The notes beneath the pieces were generated by a model. It was not told where the DNA came from, made no database searches, and was given only the letters and a program-made list of their open reading frames with translations. The position numbers and the translations under genes were made by a program. Below are positions 1 to 13,500 of a stretch of 64,000 nt of DNA, piece after piece (positions within the stretch are counted from its first letter, which is position 1; each line of letters starts with the position of its first letter). The DNA comes from Euphorbia lathyris (taxonomy: Eukaryota; Streptophyta; Magnoliopsida; Malpighiales; Euphorbiaceae). Location: NCBI RefSeq assembly GCF_963576675.1, contig NC_088919.1:62330578-62394577 (forward strand), read 5' to 3'.

Positions 1-735
1 TAAGATAAAAAGGGTGGACTTTTTAAAGGTCACGTGGTTTTTACTCTTTACACCGAAGAGGTTTTTCATGTATAAATCTCGTGTTATTGATTGCGGTTTA
101 AATTTTCATTCTTGTGGTTTTATTTGCTATTTTGATTTGGAACTTGGGTTGTGCTTTGCTTGATTGTTTGTGAGATAGATCCTTGTGGTGTTGTTGTTGG
201 TATTTCGCGTGTTATTGGTAACCCGTCTTTTGGGGTCCTTCAATTTGGTTTCCGAGCTTTCTAATTCTAATTTCTAAAATATCTAAAATATCTTGTATAA
301 TCTGTAAGTTAGAACTTAGACTAGTCATTCATGTATTTCAAATGTAAGTTAGAACTTAGACTTAGTAGTTCGTGTATTTCAAATTGAAAATCTATTTAAA
401 TATCTTTTCTTATTTTTCTCTTGCAGTTGTGTAGTTGTGTAATATTCTTATTCCTCAATATCTTTTATTCACTTCTCTTGCATCCTTTATGTGTTATCGT
501 AGGGATCGCCAACAGTACCTTGCTTTCAATTAAGATACTCTAATTCTAATTTGTAAAATATATGCAATATCTTGTATAATCTGGATGTTAGAAGTCATTC
601 GTGTATTTCAAATTGAAACTTATTCTGTAGTAAAACCTATTTAAATATCAATACAAAATCAATAGCGATGTCAACATTTAAAAAATAATACCCCAAAATG
701 GGTTTGTGTCAATCAAATTAGATATTGTTCATAAC

Positions 736-1911
736 TGTTATGGGTCCAGCCCATATTTAAGGTCCATTTATTATTAATTTTGGCTTCTTTGAGAAGCTTA
801 GGTTAAGATTTATTTAAGTGAATGAGTTATCATTATTGAGATAAATGAAGGAAGAAGAAAAAACTCACAAAAGAAGAGATTCGTTTTTGGCCTTTCTCTC
901 ATTAGGCCAGTTCACGTTTTTATCGATTCCCAGAGATTGAACCGTTGGATTGTCATGATTTTTGGACAGGAGCTTCTTGACATTTTGTTCCGTGTTCTCA
1001 CCGTAGTTATTGTCTTTTGGAGGTCGGGAGGTATGTTCGGGATTGGGGCATATTGAAGACAATTTCTTCTCTTTGTGGTATTTGTTTTCTTCTTGATCTC
1101 TTATTGTTTATGATTATTGTTGGTCGGTTATAAACCTTTGTAAGACTTTGTTGGGTTTGCTTTGCCATCGATTTTATCATAATAAGAGAAGAAAGGTGGA
1201 CTCCTCAAAGGTCCCGTGGTTTTTACTCTTTACACCGAAGAGGTTTTCCACGTATAAATCTCGTGTTGTTGATTGTGCTTTATATTTCCATTCAAGTGGT
1301 TTTATTTGCTATTTTGATTTGGAACTTGGGTTGTGCTATGGTTGATTGTTCATGAGATAGATCCTTGTGGTGTTGTTATTGGTATTCCACTTGTTATTGT
1401 AACCCGTCTTTTGGGGTCCTTCAATTTGGTATCAGAGCTTTCTAATTCTAATTTCTAAAATATCTATAATATCTTGTATAATCTATAAGTTAGAACATAG
1501 AATCAGTCATTCATGTATTTCAAATGTAAGTTAGAACTTAGACTAATTCGTGTATTTCACATTGAAAATCTATTTAAATATCTTTTCTTATTCTTCTCTT
1601 GCAGTTGTGTAGTTGTGTAATATTCTTATTCTTCAATATCATTCTTCACTTCTCTTGCATCCTTAATGTGCTATCGTAGTGATCACTAACACTACCTTGC
1701 TTTCAATTAAGATACTCTAATTCTAATTTGTAAAATATCTGCGATATCTTGTATAATCTGTAAGTTAAAAGTCATTCGTGTATTTCAAATTGAAACTTAT
1801 CCTATAGTAAAATCTATTTAAATATCAATACAAAATCAATAGCGATGACAATATTTAAAAAATAATACCCCAAATGGGTTTCTGTCAATCAAATTAGATA
1901 TTGTTCATAAC
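736..1911 (+). repeat. Representative array unit: LTR-like part plus non-coding internal part
   Basis: Positions 736-1423 (688 bp) start with TGTTATGGG and end with CCTTCA, giving the TG...CA form of an LTR. The 3' part resembles the U5 of plant Copia LTRs, with a GTGG...ACCGAAGAGGTTTTCCACGT stretch. Three bases later a perfect primer-binding site for initiator tRNA-Met begins at 1427. The 488-bp internal part (1424-1911) has no coding capacity. I see no clear polypurine tract before the next LTR start, so the 5' LTR boundary rests on the TG and on where the array stops at 46498. Other possibilities are a solo-LTR-like satellite, or a LARD/TRIM-type element with a lost polypurine tract. Confidence 0.7.
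1427..1438 (+). other. Primer-binding site (initiator tRNA-Met type), repeated in each array unit
   Basis: TGGTATCAGAGC is the usual plant Copia primer site complementary to the initiator tRNA-Met 3' end. It is intact in units at 1427, 2606, 6140, 8870, 44857 and 46048. It is changed to TATCCGAGC in many units and to TTTCCGAGC in type A units (about 241 and 7322), and it ends in AGA in type D units (12412, 15949). The loss of the motif in some units suggests spread by DNA duplication and not by reverse transcription of each unit. Confidence 0.75.
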
Positions 1912-4900
1912 TATTATGGGTACAGCCCATATTTAAGATTCATTTATTATTAATTTTAGCTTCTTTGAGAAGCTTAAGTTAAGATGTATTTAAGAGAAAT
2001 GAGTTGTCATTATTGATACAAGTGAACGAAGAAGAAAAGACTCACAAAAGAAGAAATTCGTTTTAGGCCTTTCTCTCATTAGGCCAGTTCACGTTTTTTA
2101 TCAATTCTCAGAGATTGAATCGTCGAATCGTCACGATTTTTGGACAGGAGCTTCATGACATTTTGTTCCGTGTTCTCACCATCGTGATTGTCGTTTGGAG
2201 GTCGGGAAGTTCTGGTCGGGATTGGGACAGATTGTAGACAGTTTGTTCTCTTTGTGGTATTTGTTTTCTTCTTGATCTTTTATTGTTTATGATTGTTGTT
2301 GGTGGGTTATAAACCTTTGTAAGACTTTTTTGGGCTTGCTTTATGCTCGATTTTATCATAATAAGAGAAGAAAGGTGGACTCCTCAAAGGTCCCGTGATT
2401 TTTACTCTTTACACCGAAGAGGTTTTCCACGTATAAATCTCGTGTTGTTGATTGTGCTTTATATTTCCATTCAAGTGGTTTTATTTGCTATTTTGATTTG
2501 GAACTTGGGTTGTGCTATGGTTGATTGTTCATGAGATAGATCCTTGTGGTGTTGTTATTGGTATTCCACGTGTTATTGTAACCCGTCTTTTAGGGTCCTT
2601 CAATTTGGTATCAGAGCTTTCTAATTCTAATTTCTAAAATATCTAAAATATCTTGTATAATCTATAAGTTAGAACATAGAATTAGTCATTCTTGTATTTC
2701 AAATGTAAGTTAGAACTTAGACTAATTCGTGTATTTCAAATTGAAAATCTATTTAAATATCTTTTCTTATTCTTCTCTTGCAGTTGTGTAGTTGTGTAAT
2801 ATTCATATTCTTCAATATCTTTTCTTCACTTCTCTTGCATCCTTTATGTGCTATCGTAGGGATCACCAACACTACCTTGCTTTCAATTAAGATACTCTAA
2901 TTCTAATTTGTAAAATATCTGCGATATCTTGTATGATTTGTAAGTTAGAAGTCATTCGTGTATTTAAAATTGAAACTTATCCTGTAATAAAATCTACTTA
3001 AATATCAATACAAAATCAATAGAGATGACAATATTTAAAAAATAATACCCCAAATGGGTTTCTGTCAATCAAATTAGATATTGTTCATAACTATTATGGG
3101 TCCAGCCCATATTTAAGGTTCAGTTATTATTAATTTTAGCTTCTTTGAGAAGCTTAAGTTAAGATGTATTTAAGAGAAATGAGTTGTCATTATTGATACA
3201 AGTGAACGAAGAAGAAAAGACTCACAAAAGAAGAAATTCGTTTTAGGCCTTTCTCTCATTAGGCCAGTTCACGTTTTTGTCGATTCTCAGAGATTGAATC
3301 GTCTGATCTTCACGATTTTTGGACATGAGCTTCTTGACATATTGTTACTTGTTCTCACTGTTGTGATTATCGTTTGGAGTTTGGGAAGGTCTGTTCGGGA
3401 TTGGGGCAGATTGTAGACAGTTTGTTCTTTTTGTGGTATTTGTTTTCTTCTTGATCTCTTATTGTTTATGATTGTTGTTGGTGGGTTATAAACCTTTGTA
3501 AGAGTTTTTTGGGTTTGCTTTATGCTCAATTTTATCATAATAAGAGAAGAAGGGTGGACTCCTCAAAGGTCCCGTGGTTTTTACTCTTCACACCGAAAAG
3601 GTTTTCGACGTATAAATCTCGTCTTATTGATTGTGGTTTAGATTTTCATTCTTGTGGTTTTATTTGCTATTTTGATTTGGAACTTGGGTTGTGCTTTGGT
3701 TGATTATTTGTGAGATAGATCATTGTGGTGTTGTTAATGGTATTCCGCATGTTATTGGTAACCCGTCTTTTCGGGTCCTTTAACTTGGTATCCGAGCTTT
3801 CTAATTCTAATTTCTAAAATATCTGTAATATCTTGTATAATCTGTGAGTTAGAACTTAGACTCAGCTATTCATGTAAGTTAGAACTTAGAATTAGTCATT
3901 CGTGTATTTCAAATTGAAAATCTATTTTAATATCTTTTCTTATTCTTCTCTTGCAGTTGTGTAGTTGTGTAATATTCATATTCTTCAATATCTTTTCTTC
4001 ACTTCTCTTGCATCCTTTATGTGATATCGTAGGGATCACCAACACTACCTTGCTTTCAATTAAGATATTCTAATTCTAATTTGTAAAATATCTGCGATAT
4101 CTTGTATGATCTGTAAGTTTGAAGTCATTCGTGTATTTAAAATTGAAACTTATCATGTAGTAAAATCTACTTAAATATCAATACAAAATCAATAGAGATG
4201 ACAATATTTAAAAAATAATACCCCAAATGAGTTTCTGTCAATCAAATTAGATATTGTTCATAACTGTTATGGGTGCAGCCCATATTTAAGGTCCATTTAT
4301 TATTAATTTTGGATTCTTTGAGAAGCTTAGGTTCAGATGTATTTAAGTGAATGAGTTGTCATTATTGAGACAAGTGAAGGAAGAAGAATAGACTCACAAA
4401 ACAAGAATTTCGTTTTAGGTCTTTCTCTCATTAGACCAGTTCACGTTTTTTGTCGATTCTTAGAGATTGAATCGTCGAATCGTCACGATTTTTGGACAGG
4501 AGCTTCTTGACATATTGTTACTTGTTCTCACTGTTGTGATTGTCTTTCGGAGTTTGGGAAGGTCTGTTCGGGATTGGGGCAGATTGTAGACAGTTTGTTC
4601 TCTTTGTGGTATTTGTTTTCTTCTTGATCTCTTATTGTTTATGATTGTTGTTAGTGGGTTATAAACATTTACAAGACTTTTTTGGGTTTGCTTTACGCTC
4701 AATTTTATCATAATAAGAGAAGAAAGGTGGACTCCTCAAAGGTCCCGTGGTTTTTACTCTTCACACCGAAAAGGTTTTCCACGTATAAATCTCGTGTTAT
4801 TGATTGTGGTTTAGATTTTCATTCTTGTGGTTTTATTTGCTATTTTGATTTGGAACTTGGGTTGTGCTTTGGTTGATTGTTTGTGAGATAGATCCTTGTG

Positions 4901-7077
4901 GTGTTGTTAATGGTATTCCGCGTGTTATTGGTAACCCGTCTTTTCGGGTCCTTTAATTTGGTATCCGAGCTTTCTAATTCTAATTTCTAAAATATCTGTA
5001 ATATCTTGTATAATCTGTGAGTTAGAACTTAGACTTAGTCATTCATGTAATTCAAATGTAAGTTAGAACTTAGACTTAGTCATTCGTGTATTTCAAATTG
5101 AAAATCTATTAAATATTTTTCTTATTCTTCTCTTGCAGTTGTGTAGTTGTGTAATATTCATATTCTTCAATATCTTTTCTTCACTTCTCTTGCATCCTTT
5201 ATGTGCTATCGTAGGGATCACCAACACTACCTTGCTTTCAATTAAGATACTCTAATTCTAATTTGTAAAATATCTGCGATATCTTGTATGATTTGTAAGT
5301 TAGAAGTCATTCGTGTATTTAAAATTGAAACTTATCCTGTAATAAAATCTACTTAGATATCAATACAAAATCAATAGAGATGACAATATTTAAAAAATAA
5401 TACCCCAAATGGGTTTCTGTCAATCAAATTAGATATTGTTCATAACTGTTATGGGTGCAGCCCATATTTAAGGTCCACTTATTATTAATTTTTGATTCTT
5501 TGAGAAGCTTAGGTTAAGATGTATTTAAGTGAATGAGTTGTCATTATTGAGATAAGTGGAGGAAGATGAAAAGACTCACAAAAGAAGAAATTCGTTTTTG
5601 GCCTTTCTCTCATTAGGCTAGTTCACGTTTTTGTTTATTCCCGGAGATTGAACCATTGGATCGTCACGATTTTTGGACAGGAGCTTCTTGACATATTGTT
5701 CCTTGTTCTCACCGTTGTGATTATCGGTTGGTGGTCCGGAAGGTCTGTTCGGGATTGGGGTAGATTGTAGATAATTTATTCTCTTTGTGGTATTTGTTTT
5801 CTTCTTGATCTCTTATTGTTTATGATAGTTGTTAGTGGGTTATAAACCTTTGTAAGACTTTGTTGGGTTTGCTTTGCCCTTAATTTTATCATAATAAGTG
5901 AAGAAGGGTGGACTCCTTAAAGGTCCCGTGGTTTTTATTCTTCACACCGAAGAGGTTCTCCACGTATAAATCTCGTGTTGTTGATTGTGGTTTAGATTTC
6001 CATTCTTGCGCTTTTATTTGCTATTTTGATTTGGAACTTGTGTTGTGCTTTGCTTGATTGTTTTTGAGATAGATCCTTGTGGTGTTGTTATTGGTATTCC
6101 GCGTGTTATTAGTAACCCGTCTTTTGGGGTCCTTCAATTTGGTATCAGAGCTTTCTAATTCCGATTTCTAAAATATCTGTAATATCTTCTATAATCTGTA
6201 AGTTAGAACTTAGACTTAGTCATTCGTGTATTTCAAATGTAAGTTAGAACTTAGACTTAGTCATTCATGTATTTCAAATTGAAAATCCATTTAAATATCT
6301 TTTCTTATTCTTCTCTTTCAGTTGTGTAGTTATGTAATATTCTTATTCTTCAATATCTTTTCTTCACTTCTCTTGCATCCTTTGTGTGCTACCGTAAGGA
6401 TCACCAATACTACCTTGTTTTCAATTAAGATACTCTAATTCTAATTTGTAAAATATATGCGATATCTTGTATAATCTGTAAGTTAGAAGTCATTCGTGTA
6501 TTTCAAATTGAAAATTATCCTGTAGTGAAATCTATTTAAATATTAATAGAAAATCAATAGCAAAGACAATATTTAAAAAATAATACTCCAAATGGGTTTT
6601 TGTTAATCAAATTATATATTGTTCATAACTGTTATGGGTCCAGCCCATATTTAAGGTCCATTTATTATTTATTTTGGCTTCTTTGAGAAGCTTAGGTTAA
6701 GATGTATTTAAGTGAATGAGTTGTCATTATTGAGATAAGTGAAGGAAGAAGAAAAGACTCACAAAAGAAGAGATTCCTTTTTCGCCTTTCTCTCATTTGG
6801 CCAGTTCACGTTTTTGTCGATTCTTAGAGATTGAACCGTCGGATTGTCACGATTTTTGGACAGGAGCTTCTTGACATATTGTTACTTGTTCTTACCGTTG
6901 GGATTGTCGTTTGGAGTTTGGGAAGGTCTGTTCGAGATTGGGGCAGATTGTATAAAGTTTCTTCTTTTTGTGGTATTTGTTTTCTTCTTGATTTCTTATT
7001 GTTTATGATTATTGTTGGTGCGTTATAAACATTTGTAAAACTTTATTGGGCTTGATTTGCCCTCAATTTTATCATAA

Positions 7078-9530
7078 TAAGATAAAAAGGTGGACTTTTT
7101 AAAGGTCACGTGGTTTTTACTCTTTACACCGAAGAGGTTTTTCATGTATAAATCTCGTGTTGTTGATTGCGGTTTAGATTTTCATTCTTGTGGTTTTATT
7201 TGCTATTTTGATTTGGAACTTGGGTTGTGCTTTGCTTGATTGTTTGTGAGATAGATCCTTGTGGTGTTGTTGTTGGTATTTCGTGTGTTATTGGTAACCC
7301 GTCTTTTGGGGTCCTTCAATTTGGTTTCCGAGCTTTCTAATTCTAATTTCTAAAATATCTAAAATATCTTGTATAATCTGTAAGTTAGAACTTAGACTTA
7401 GGTGCTGTTTGATAAAACTGAAAATTAAGTGCTGAAAAAATAAGTACTGAATTTTAAGTGCTGAATATTATAAGTGCTGAAAGTATTGAATGATTTAACT
7501 TTTATAAAAATATTTGTTGATAATGTTTAACTTAAACTATTAAGTTAAATATTTTGACTTATCCCGGGTTAGGTTTTTGTTTGTTTGTTTTTTTTTCTTC
7601 CCTTCTTACCAAAAAAAAAAATATTTTGACTTATCAAAATAAGTGATTTTTAACTTAATTAACTAATTTAAGTGGTGGAGAAACAACCGTTATCAAACGC
7701 ACTTAAATTAAATAAGTGCTTAATATTTTAATTTAAGTAATTAAGTGCTTTATCAAACAAGGCCTTAGTCATTCATGTATTTCAAATGTAAGTTAGAACT
7801 TAGACTTAGTAGTTCGTGTATTTCAAATTGAAAATCTATTTAAATATCTTTTCTTATTTTTCTCTTGCAGTTGTGTAGTTGTGTAATATTCTTATTCCTC
7901 AATATCTTTTATTCACTTCTCTTGCATCCTTTATGTGTTATCGTAGGGATCGCCAACAGTACCTTGCTTTCAATTAAGATACTCTAATTCTAATTTGTAA
8001 AATATCTGCGATATCTTGTATAATCTGGATGTTAGAAGTCATTCGTGTATTTCAAATTGAAACTTATTCTGTAGGAAAACCTATTTAAATATCAATACAA
8101 AATCAATAGCGATGTCAACATTTAAAAAATAATACCCCAAATGGGTTTGTGTCAATCAAATTAGATATTGTTCATAACTGTTATGGGTCCAGCCCATATT
8201 TAAGGTCCATTTATTATTAATTTTGGCTTCTTTGAGAAGCTTAGGTTAAGATTTATTTAAGTGAATGAGTTATCATTATTGAGATAAATGAAGGAAGAAG
8301 AAAAAACTCACAAAAGAAGAGATTCGTTTTTGGCCTTTCTCTCATTAGGCCAGTTCACGTTTTTGTCGATTCCCAGAGATTGAACCGTTGGATTGTCATG
8401 ATTTTTGGACAGGAGCTTCTTGACATTTTGTTCCGTGTTCTCACCGTAGTTATTGTCTTTTGGAGGTCGGGAGGTATGTTCGGGATTGGGGCATATTGAA
8501 GACAATTTCTTCTCTTTGTGGTATTTGTTTTCTTCTTGATCTCTTATTGTTTATGATTATTGTTGGTCGGTTATAAACCTTTGTAAGACTTTGTTGGGTT
8601 TGCTTTGCCATCGATTTTATCATAATAAGAGAAGAAAGGTGGACTCCTCAAAGGTCCCGTGGTTTTTACTCTTTACACCGAAGAGGTTTTCCACGTATAA
8701 ATCTCGTGTTGTTGATTGTGCTTTATATTTCCATTCAAGTGGTTTTATTTGCTATTTTGATTTGGAATTTGGGTTGTGCTATGGTTGATTGTTCATGAGA
8801 TAGATCCTTGTGGTGTTGTTATTGGTATTCCACGTGTTATTGTAACCCGTCTTTTGGGGTCCTTCAATTTGGTATCAGAGCTTTCTAATTCTAATTTCTA
8901 AAATATCTATAATATCTTGTATAATCTATAAGTTAGAACATAGAATTAGTCATTCTTGTATTTCAAATGTAAGTTAGAACTTAGACTAATTCGTTTATTT
9001 CACATTGAAAATCTATTTAAATATCTTTTCTTATTCTTCTCTTGCAGTTGTGTAGTTGTGTAATATTCTTATTCTTCAATATCCTTTCTTCACTTCTCTT
9101 GCATCCTTAATGTGCTATCGTAGTGATCACTAACACTGCCTTGCTTTCAATTAAGATACTCTAATTCTAATTTGTAAAATATCTGCGATATCTTTTATAA
9201 TCTGTAAGTTAAAACTCATTCGTGTATTTCAAATTGAAACTTATCCTATAGGAAAATCTATTTAAATATCAATACAAAATCAATAGCGATGACAATATTT
9301 AAAAAATAATACCCCCAAATGGGTTTCTGTCAATCAAATTAGATATTGTTCATAACTATTATGGGTCCAGCCCATATTTAAGGTTCATTTATTATTAATT
9401 TTAGCTTCTTTCAGAAGCTTAAGTTAAGATGTATTTAAGAGAAATGAGTTGTCATTATTGATACAAGTGAACGAAGAAGAAAAGACTCACAAAAGAAGAA
9501 ATTCGTTTTAGGCCTTTCTCTCATTAGGCC
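7078..9530 (+). repeat. Duplicate of the block at 1-2090
   Basis: The sequence from about 7078 repeats that at 1-2090 almost base for base, offset by about 7078 before the MITE at 7401-7764 and about 7443 after it. Beyond about 9540 the match switches to the block starting near 3280 (offset about 6265), so this copy lacks one unit present in the left copy. This is the pattern of unequal exchange inside a tandem array. Boundaries are by eye. Confidence 0.75.
7401..7764 (+). mobile_element. Tourist-like (PIF/Harbinger) MITE inserted in one array unit
   Basis: This 364-bp AT-rich insertion is absent from all other units. Its ends are GGTGCTGTTTGATAAA and the inverse of GGCCTTGTTTGATAAA, matching at 13 of 16 positions. 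It is flanked on both sides by TTA (7398-7400 and 7765-7767), and removing it with one TTA restores the unit sequence GACTTAGTCATTC. The TTA duplication points to the PIF/Harbinger group. There is no coding sequence. The interior has several AAGTGCT-type repeats and an A run near 7609-7621. Confidence 0.85.
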
Positions 9531-10559
9531 AGTTCACGTTTTTGTCGATTCTCAGAGATTGAATCGTCTGATCTTCACGATTTTTGGACATGAGCTTCTT
9601 GACATATTGTTACTTGTTCTCACTGTTGTGATTATCGTTTGGAGTTTGGGAAGGTCTGTTCGGGATTGGGGCAGATTGTAGACATTTTGTTCTCTTTGTG
9701 GTATTTGTTTTCTTCTTGATCTCTTATTGTTTATGATTGTTGTTGGTGGGTTATAAACCTTTGTAAGAGTTTTTTGGGTTTGCTTTATGCTCAATTTTAT
9801 CATAATAAGAGAAGAAGGGTGGACTCCTCAAAGGTCCCGTGGTTTTTACTCTTCACACCGAAAAGGTTTTCGACGTATAAATCTCGTGTTATTGATTGTG
9901 GTTTAGATTTTCATTCTTGTGGTTTTATTTGCTATTTTGATTTGGAACTTGGGTTGTGCTTTGGTTGATTATTTGTGAGATAGATCATTGTGGTGTTGTT
10001 AATGGTATTCCGCATGTTATTGGTAACCCGTCTTTTCGAGTCCTTTAATTTGGTATCCGAGCTTTCTAATTCTAATTTCTAAAATATCTGTAATATGTTG
10101 TATAATCTGTGAGTTAGAACTTAGACTTAGCTATTCATGTAATTCAAATGTAAGTTAGAACTTAGACTTAGTCATTCGTGTATTTCAAATTGAAAATCTA
10201 TTTAAATATTTTTCTTATTCTTCTCTTTCAGTTGTGTAGTTGTGTAATATTCATATTTTTCAATATCTTTTCTTCACTTCTCTTGCATCCTTTATGTGCT
10301 ATCGTAGGGATCACCAACACTACCTTGCTTTCAATTAAGATACTCTAATTCTAATTTGTAAAATATCTGCCATATCTTGTCTGATTTGTAAGTTAGAAGT
10401 CATTCGTGTATTTAAAATTGAAATTTATCCTGTAATAAAATCTACTTAAATATCAATACAAAATCAATAGAGATGACAATATTTAAAAAATAATACCCCA
10501 AATGGGTTTCTGTCAATCAAATTAGATATTGTTTATAACTGTTATGGGTGCAGTCCATA

Positions 10560-13500
10560 TTTAAGGTCCATTTATTATTAATTTTGGCTTCTTTGAGAAG
10601 CTTAGGTTAAGATGTATTTAAGTGAATGAGTTGTCATTATTGAGACAAGTGAAGGAAGAAGAAAATACTCACAAAAGAAGAAATTTGTTTTTGGCCTTTC
10701 TCTCATTAGGCATGTTCACATTTTTGTCGACTCTTGGAGATTGAACCGTTGGATCGTCGCAATTTTTGGACATGAGTTTCTTGACATATATTTACATTTT
10801 CTCACTGTTATGATTGTCGTTTGGAGGTTGGGAAGGTCTGTTCGAGATTTGGGCAGATTGTAGACAGTTTCTTCTCTTTGTGGTATTTGTTTTCTTCTTG
10901 ATCTCTTATTGTTTATGATTGTTGTTGGTGGGCTATAAACCTCTGTAAGACTTTGTTGGGTTTGCTTTGCCCTCAATTTTATCGTAATAAGAGTAGAAAG
11001 TTGGAATCCTCAAAGGTCCCGTGGTTTTTACTCTTTACACCGAATAGGTTTTTCACGTATAAATATCGTGTTGTTGATTGTGGTTTAGATTTCCATTCTT
11101 GTGGTTTTATTTGCTATTTTGAGTTGTAACTTGGGTTGTGCTTTGGTTGATTGTTTGTGAGATAGATCATTGTGTTGTTGTTATTGGTATTCCGTCTGTT
11201 ATGGTAACCCGTCTTTTGGGGTCCTTCAATTTGGTATCCGAGCAATCTAATTCTAATTTCTAAAATATCTGTAATATCTTGTATAATTTGTAAGTTAAAC
11301 TTAGACTTAGTCATTCATGTATTTCAAATGTAAGTTAGAACTTAGACTTAGTTATTCGTGTATTTCAAATTGAAAATCTATTTAAATATCTTTTCTTATT
11401 CTTCTCTTGCAGTTGTGTAGTTGTGTAATATTCTTATTCTTGAATATCTTTTCTTCACTTCTCTTGCATCCTTTATGTGCTATCGTAGGGATCACCAACA
11501 CTACATTGCTTTCAATTAAGATACTCTAATTCTAATTTGTAAAATTTCTGCGATATCTTGTATAATTTGTAAGTTAGAAGTCATTCGTGTATTTCAAATT
11601 GAAACTTATCCTGTAGTAAAATCTATTTAAATATCAATACAAAATCAATAACGATGACAATATTTAAAAAATAATACCCCAAATGGATTTTTGTCAATCA
11701 AATTAGATATTGTTCATAACTGTTGTGGGTCCAGCGCATATTTATCGTCCATTTATTATTAATTTTGGCTTCTTTGAGAAGCTTAGGTTCGGATGTATTT
11801 AAGTGAATGAGTTGTCATTATTGAGACAAGTGAAGGAGTAAGAAAAGACTGACAAAAGAAGAAATTTGTTTTTGGTCTTTCTCTCAGTAGGTTAGTTCAC
11901 GATTTTGTCGATTCCCGGAGATTGAACCGTCCGATCGTCACGATTTTTTGACAGGAGCTTTTTGACATATTGTTCCTTGTTCTCACCGTTGGGATTGTTG
12001 TTTCGTGGTCGGGAAGCTCTGTTCGGGATTGGGGCAGATTGTAGATAGTTTATTCTCTCTGCGGTATTTGTTTTCTTCTTGATCTTTTATTGTTTATGAT
12101 AGTTGTTAGTGGGTTATAACCTTTGTAAGACTTTGTTGGGTTTGCTTTGCCCTTAATTTTATCATAATAAGTGAAGAAGGGTGGACTCCTTAAAGGTCCC
12201 GTGGTTTTTATTCTTCACACCGAAGAGGTTTTCCACGTATAAATCTCGTGTTGTTGATTGTGGTTTAGATTTCCATTCTTGCGGTTTTATTTGTTATTTT
12301 GGTTTGGAACTTGTGTTGTGCTTTGCTTGATTGTTTTTGAGATAGATCCTTGTGGTGTTGTTATTGGTATTCCGCGTGTTATTGGTAACCCGTCTTTTGG
12401 GGTCCTTCAATTTGGTATCAGAGATTTCTAATTCTGATTTCTAAAATATCTGTAATATGTTCTATAATCTATAAGTTAGAACTTAGACTTAGTCATTCAT
12501 GTATTTCAAATGTAAGTTAGAACTTAGACTTAGTCATTCATGTATTTCAAATTGAAAATCCATTTAAATATCTTTTCTTATTCTTCTCTTTCAGTTGTGT
12601 AGTTGTGTAATATTCTTATTCTTCAATATCTTTTCTTCACTTCTCTTGCATCCTTTGTGTGCTACCGTAAGGATCACCAATACTACCTTGTTTTCAATTA
12701 AGATACTCTAATTCTAATTTGTAAAATATATGCGATATCTTGTATAATCTGTAAGTTAGAAGTCATTCGTGTATTTCAAATTGAAAATTATCCTGTAGTG
12801 AAATCTATTTAAATATCAATAGAAAATCAATAGCAAAGACAATATTTAAAAAATAATACTCCAAATGGGTTTTTGTTAATCAAATTATATATTGTTCATA
12901 ACTATTATGGGTCCAGCCCATATTTAAGGTCCATTTATTATTTATTTTGGCTTCTTTGAGAAGCTTAGGTCAAGATGTATTTAAGTGAATGAGTTGCCAT
13001 TATTGAGATAAGTGAAGGAAGAAGAAAAGACTCACAAAAGAAGAGATTCCTTTTTCGCCTTTCTCTCATTTGGCCAGTTCACGTTTTTGTCGATTCTTAG
13101 AGATTGAACCGTCGGATCGTCACGATTTTTGGACAGGAGCTTCTTGACATATTGTTACTTGTTCTTACCGTTGGGATTGTCGTTTGGAGTTTGGGAAGGT
13201 CTGTTCGGGATTGGGGCAGATTGTATAAAGTTTCTTCTTTTTATGGTATTTGTTTTCTTCTTAATCTCTTATTGTTTATGATTATTGTTGATGCGTTATA
13301 AACATTTGTAAAACTTTATTGGGCTTGCTTTGCCCTCAATTTTATCATAATAAGATAAAAAGGGTGGACTTTTAAAGGTCACGTGGTTTTTACTCTTTAC
13401 ACCGAAGAGGTTTTTCATGTATAAATCTCGTGTTGTTGATTGTGGTTTAGATTTTCATTCTTGTGGTTTTATTTGCTATTTTTATTTGGAACTTGGGTTG

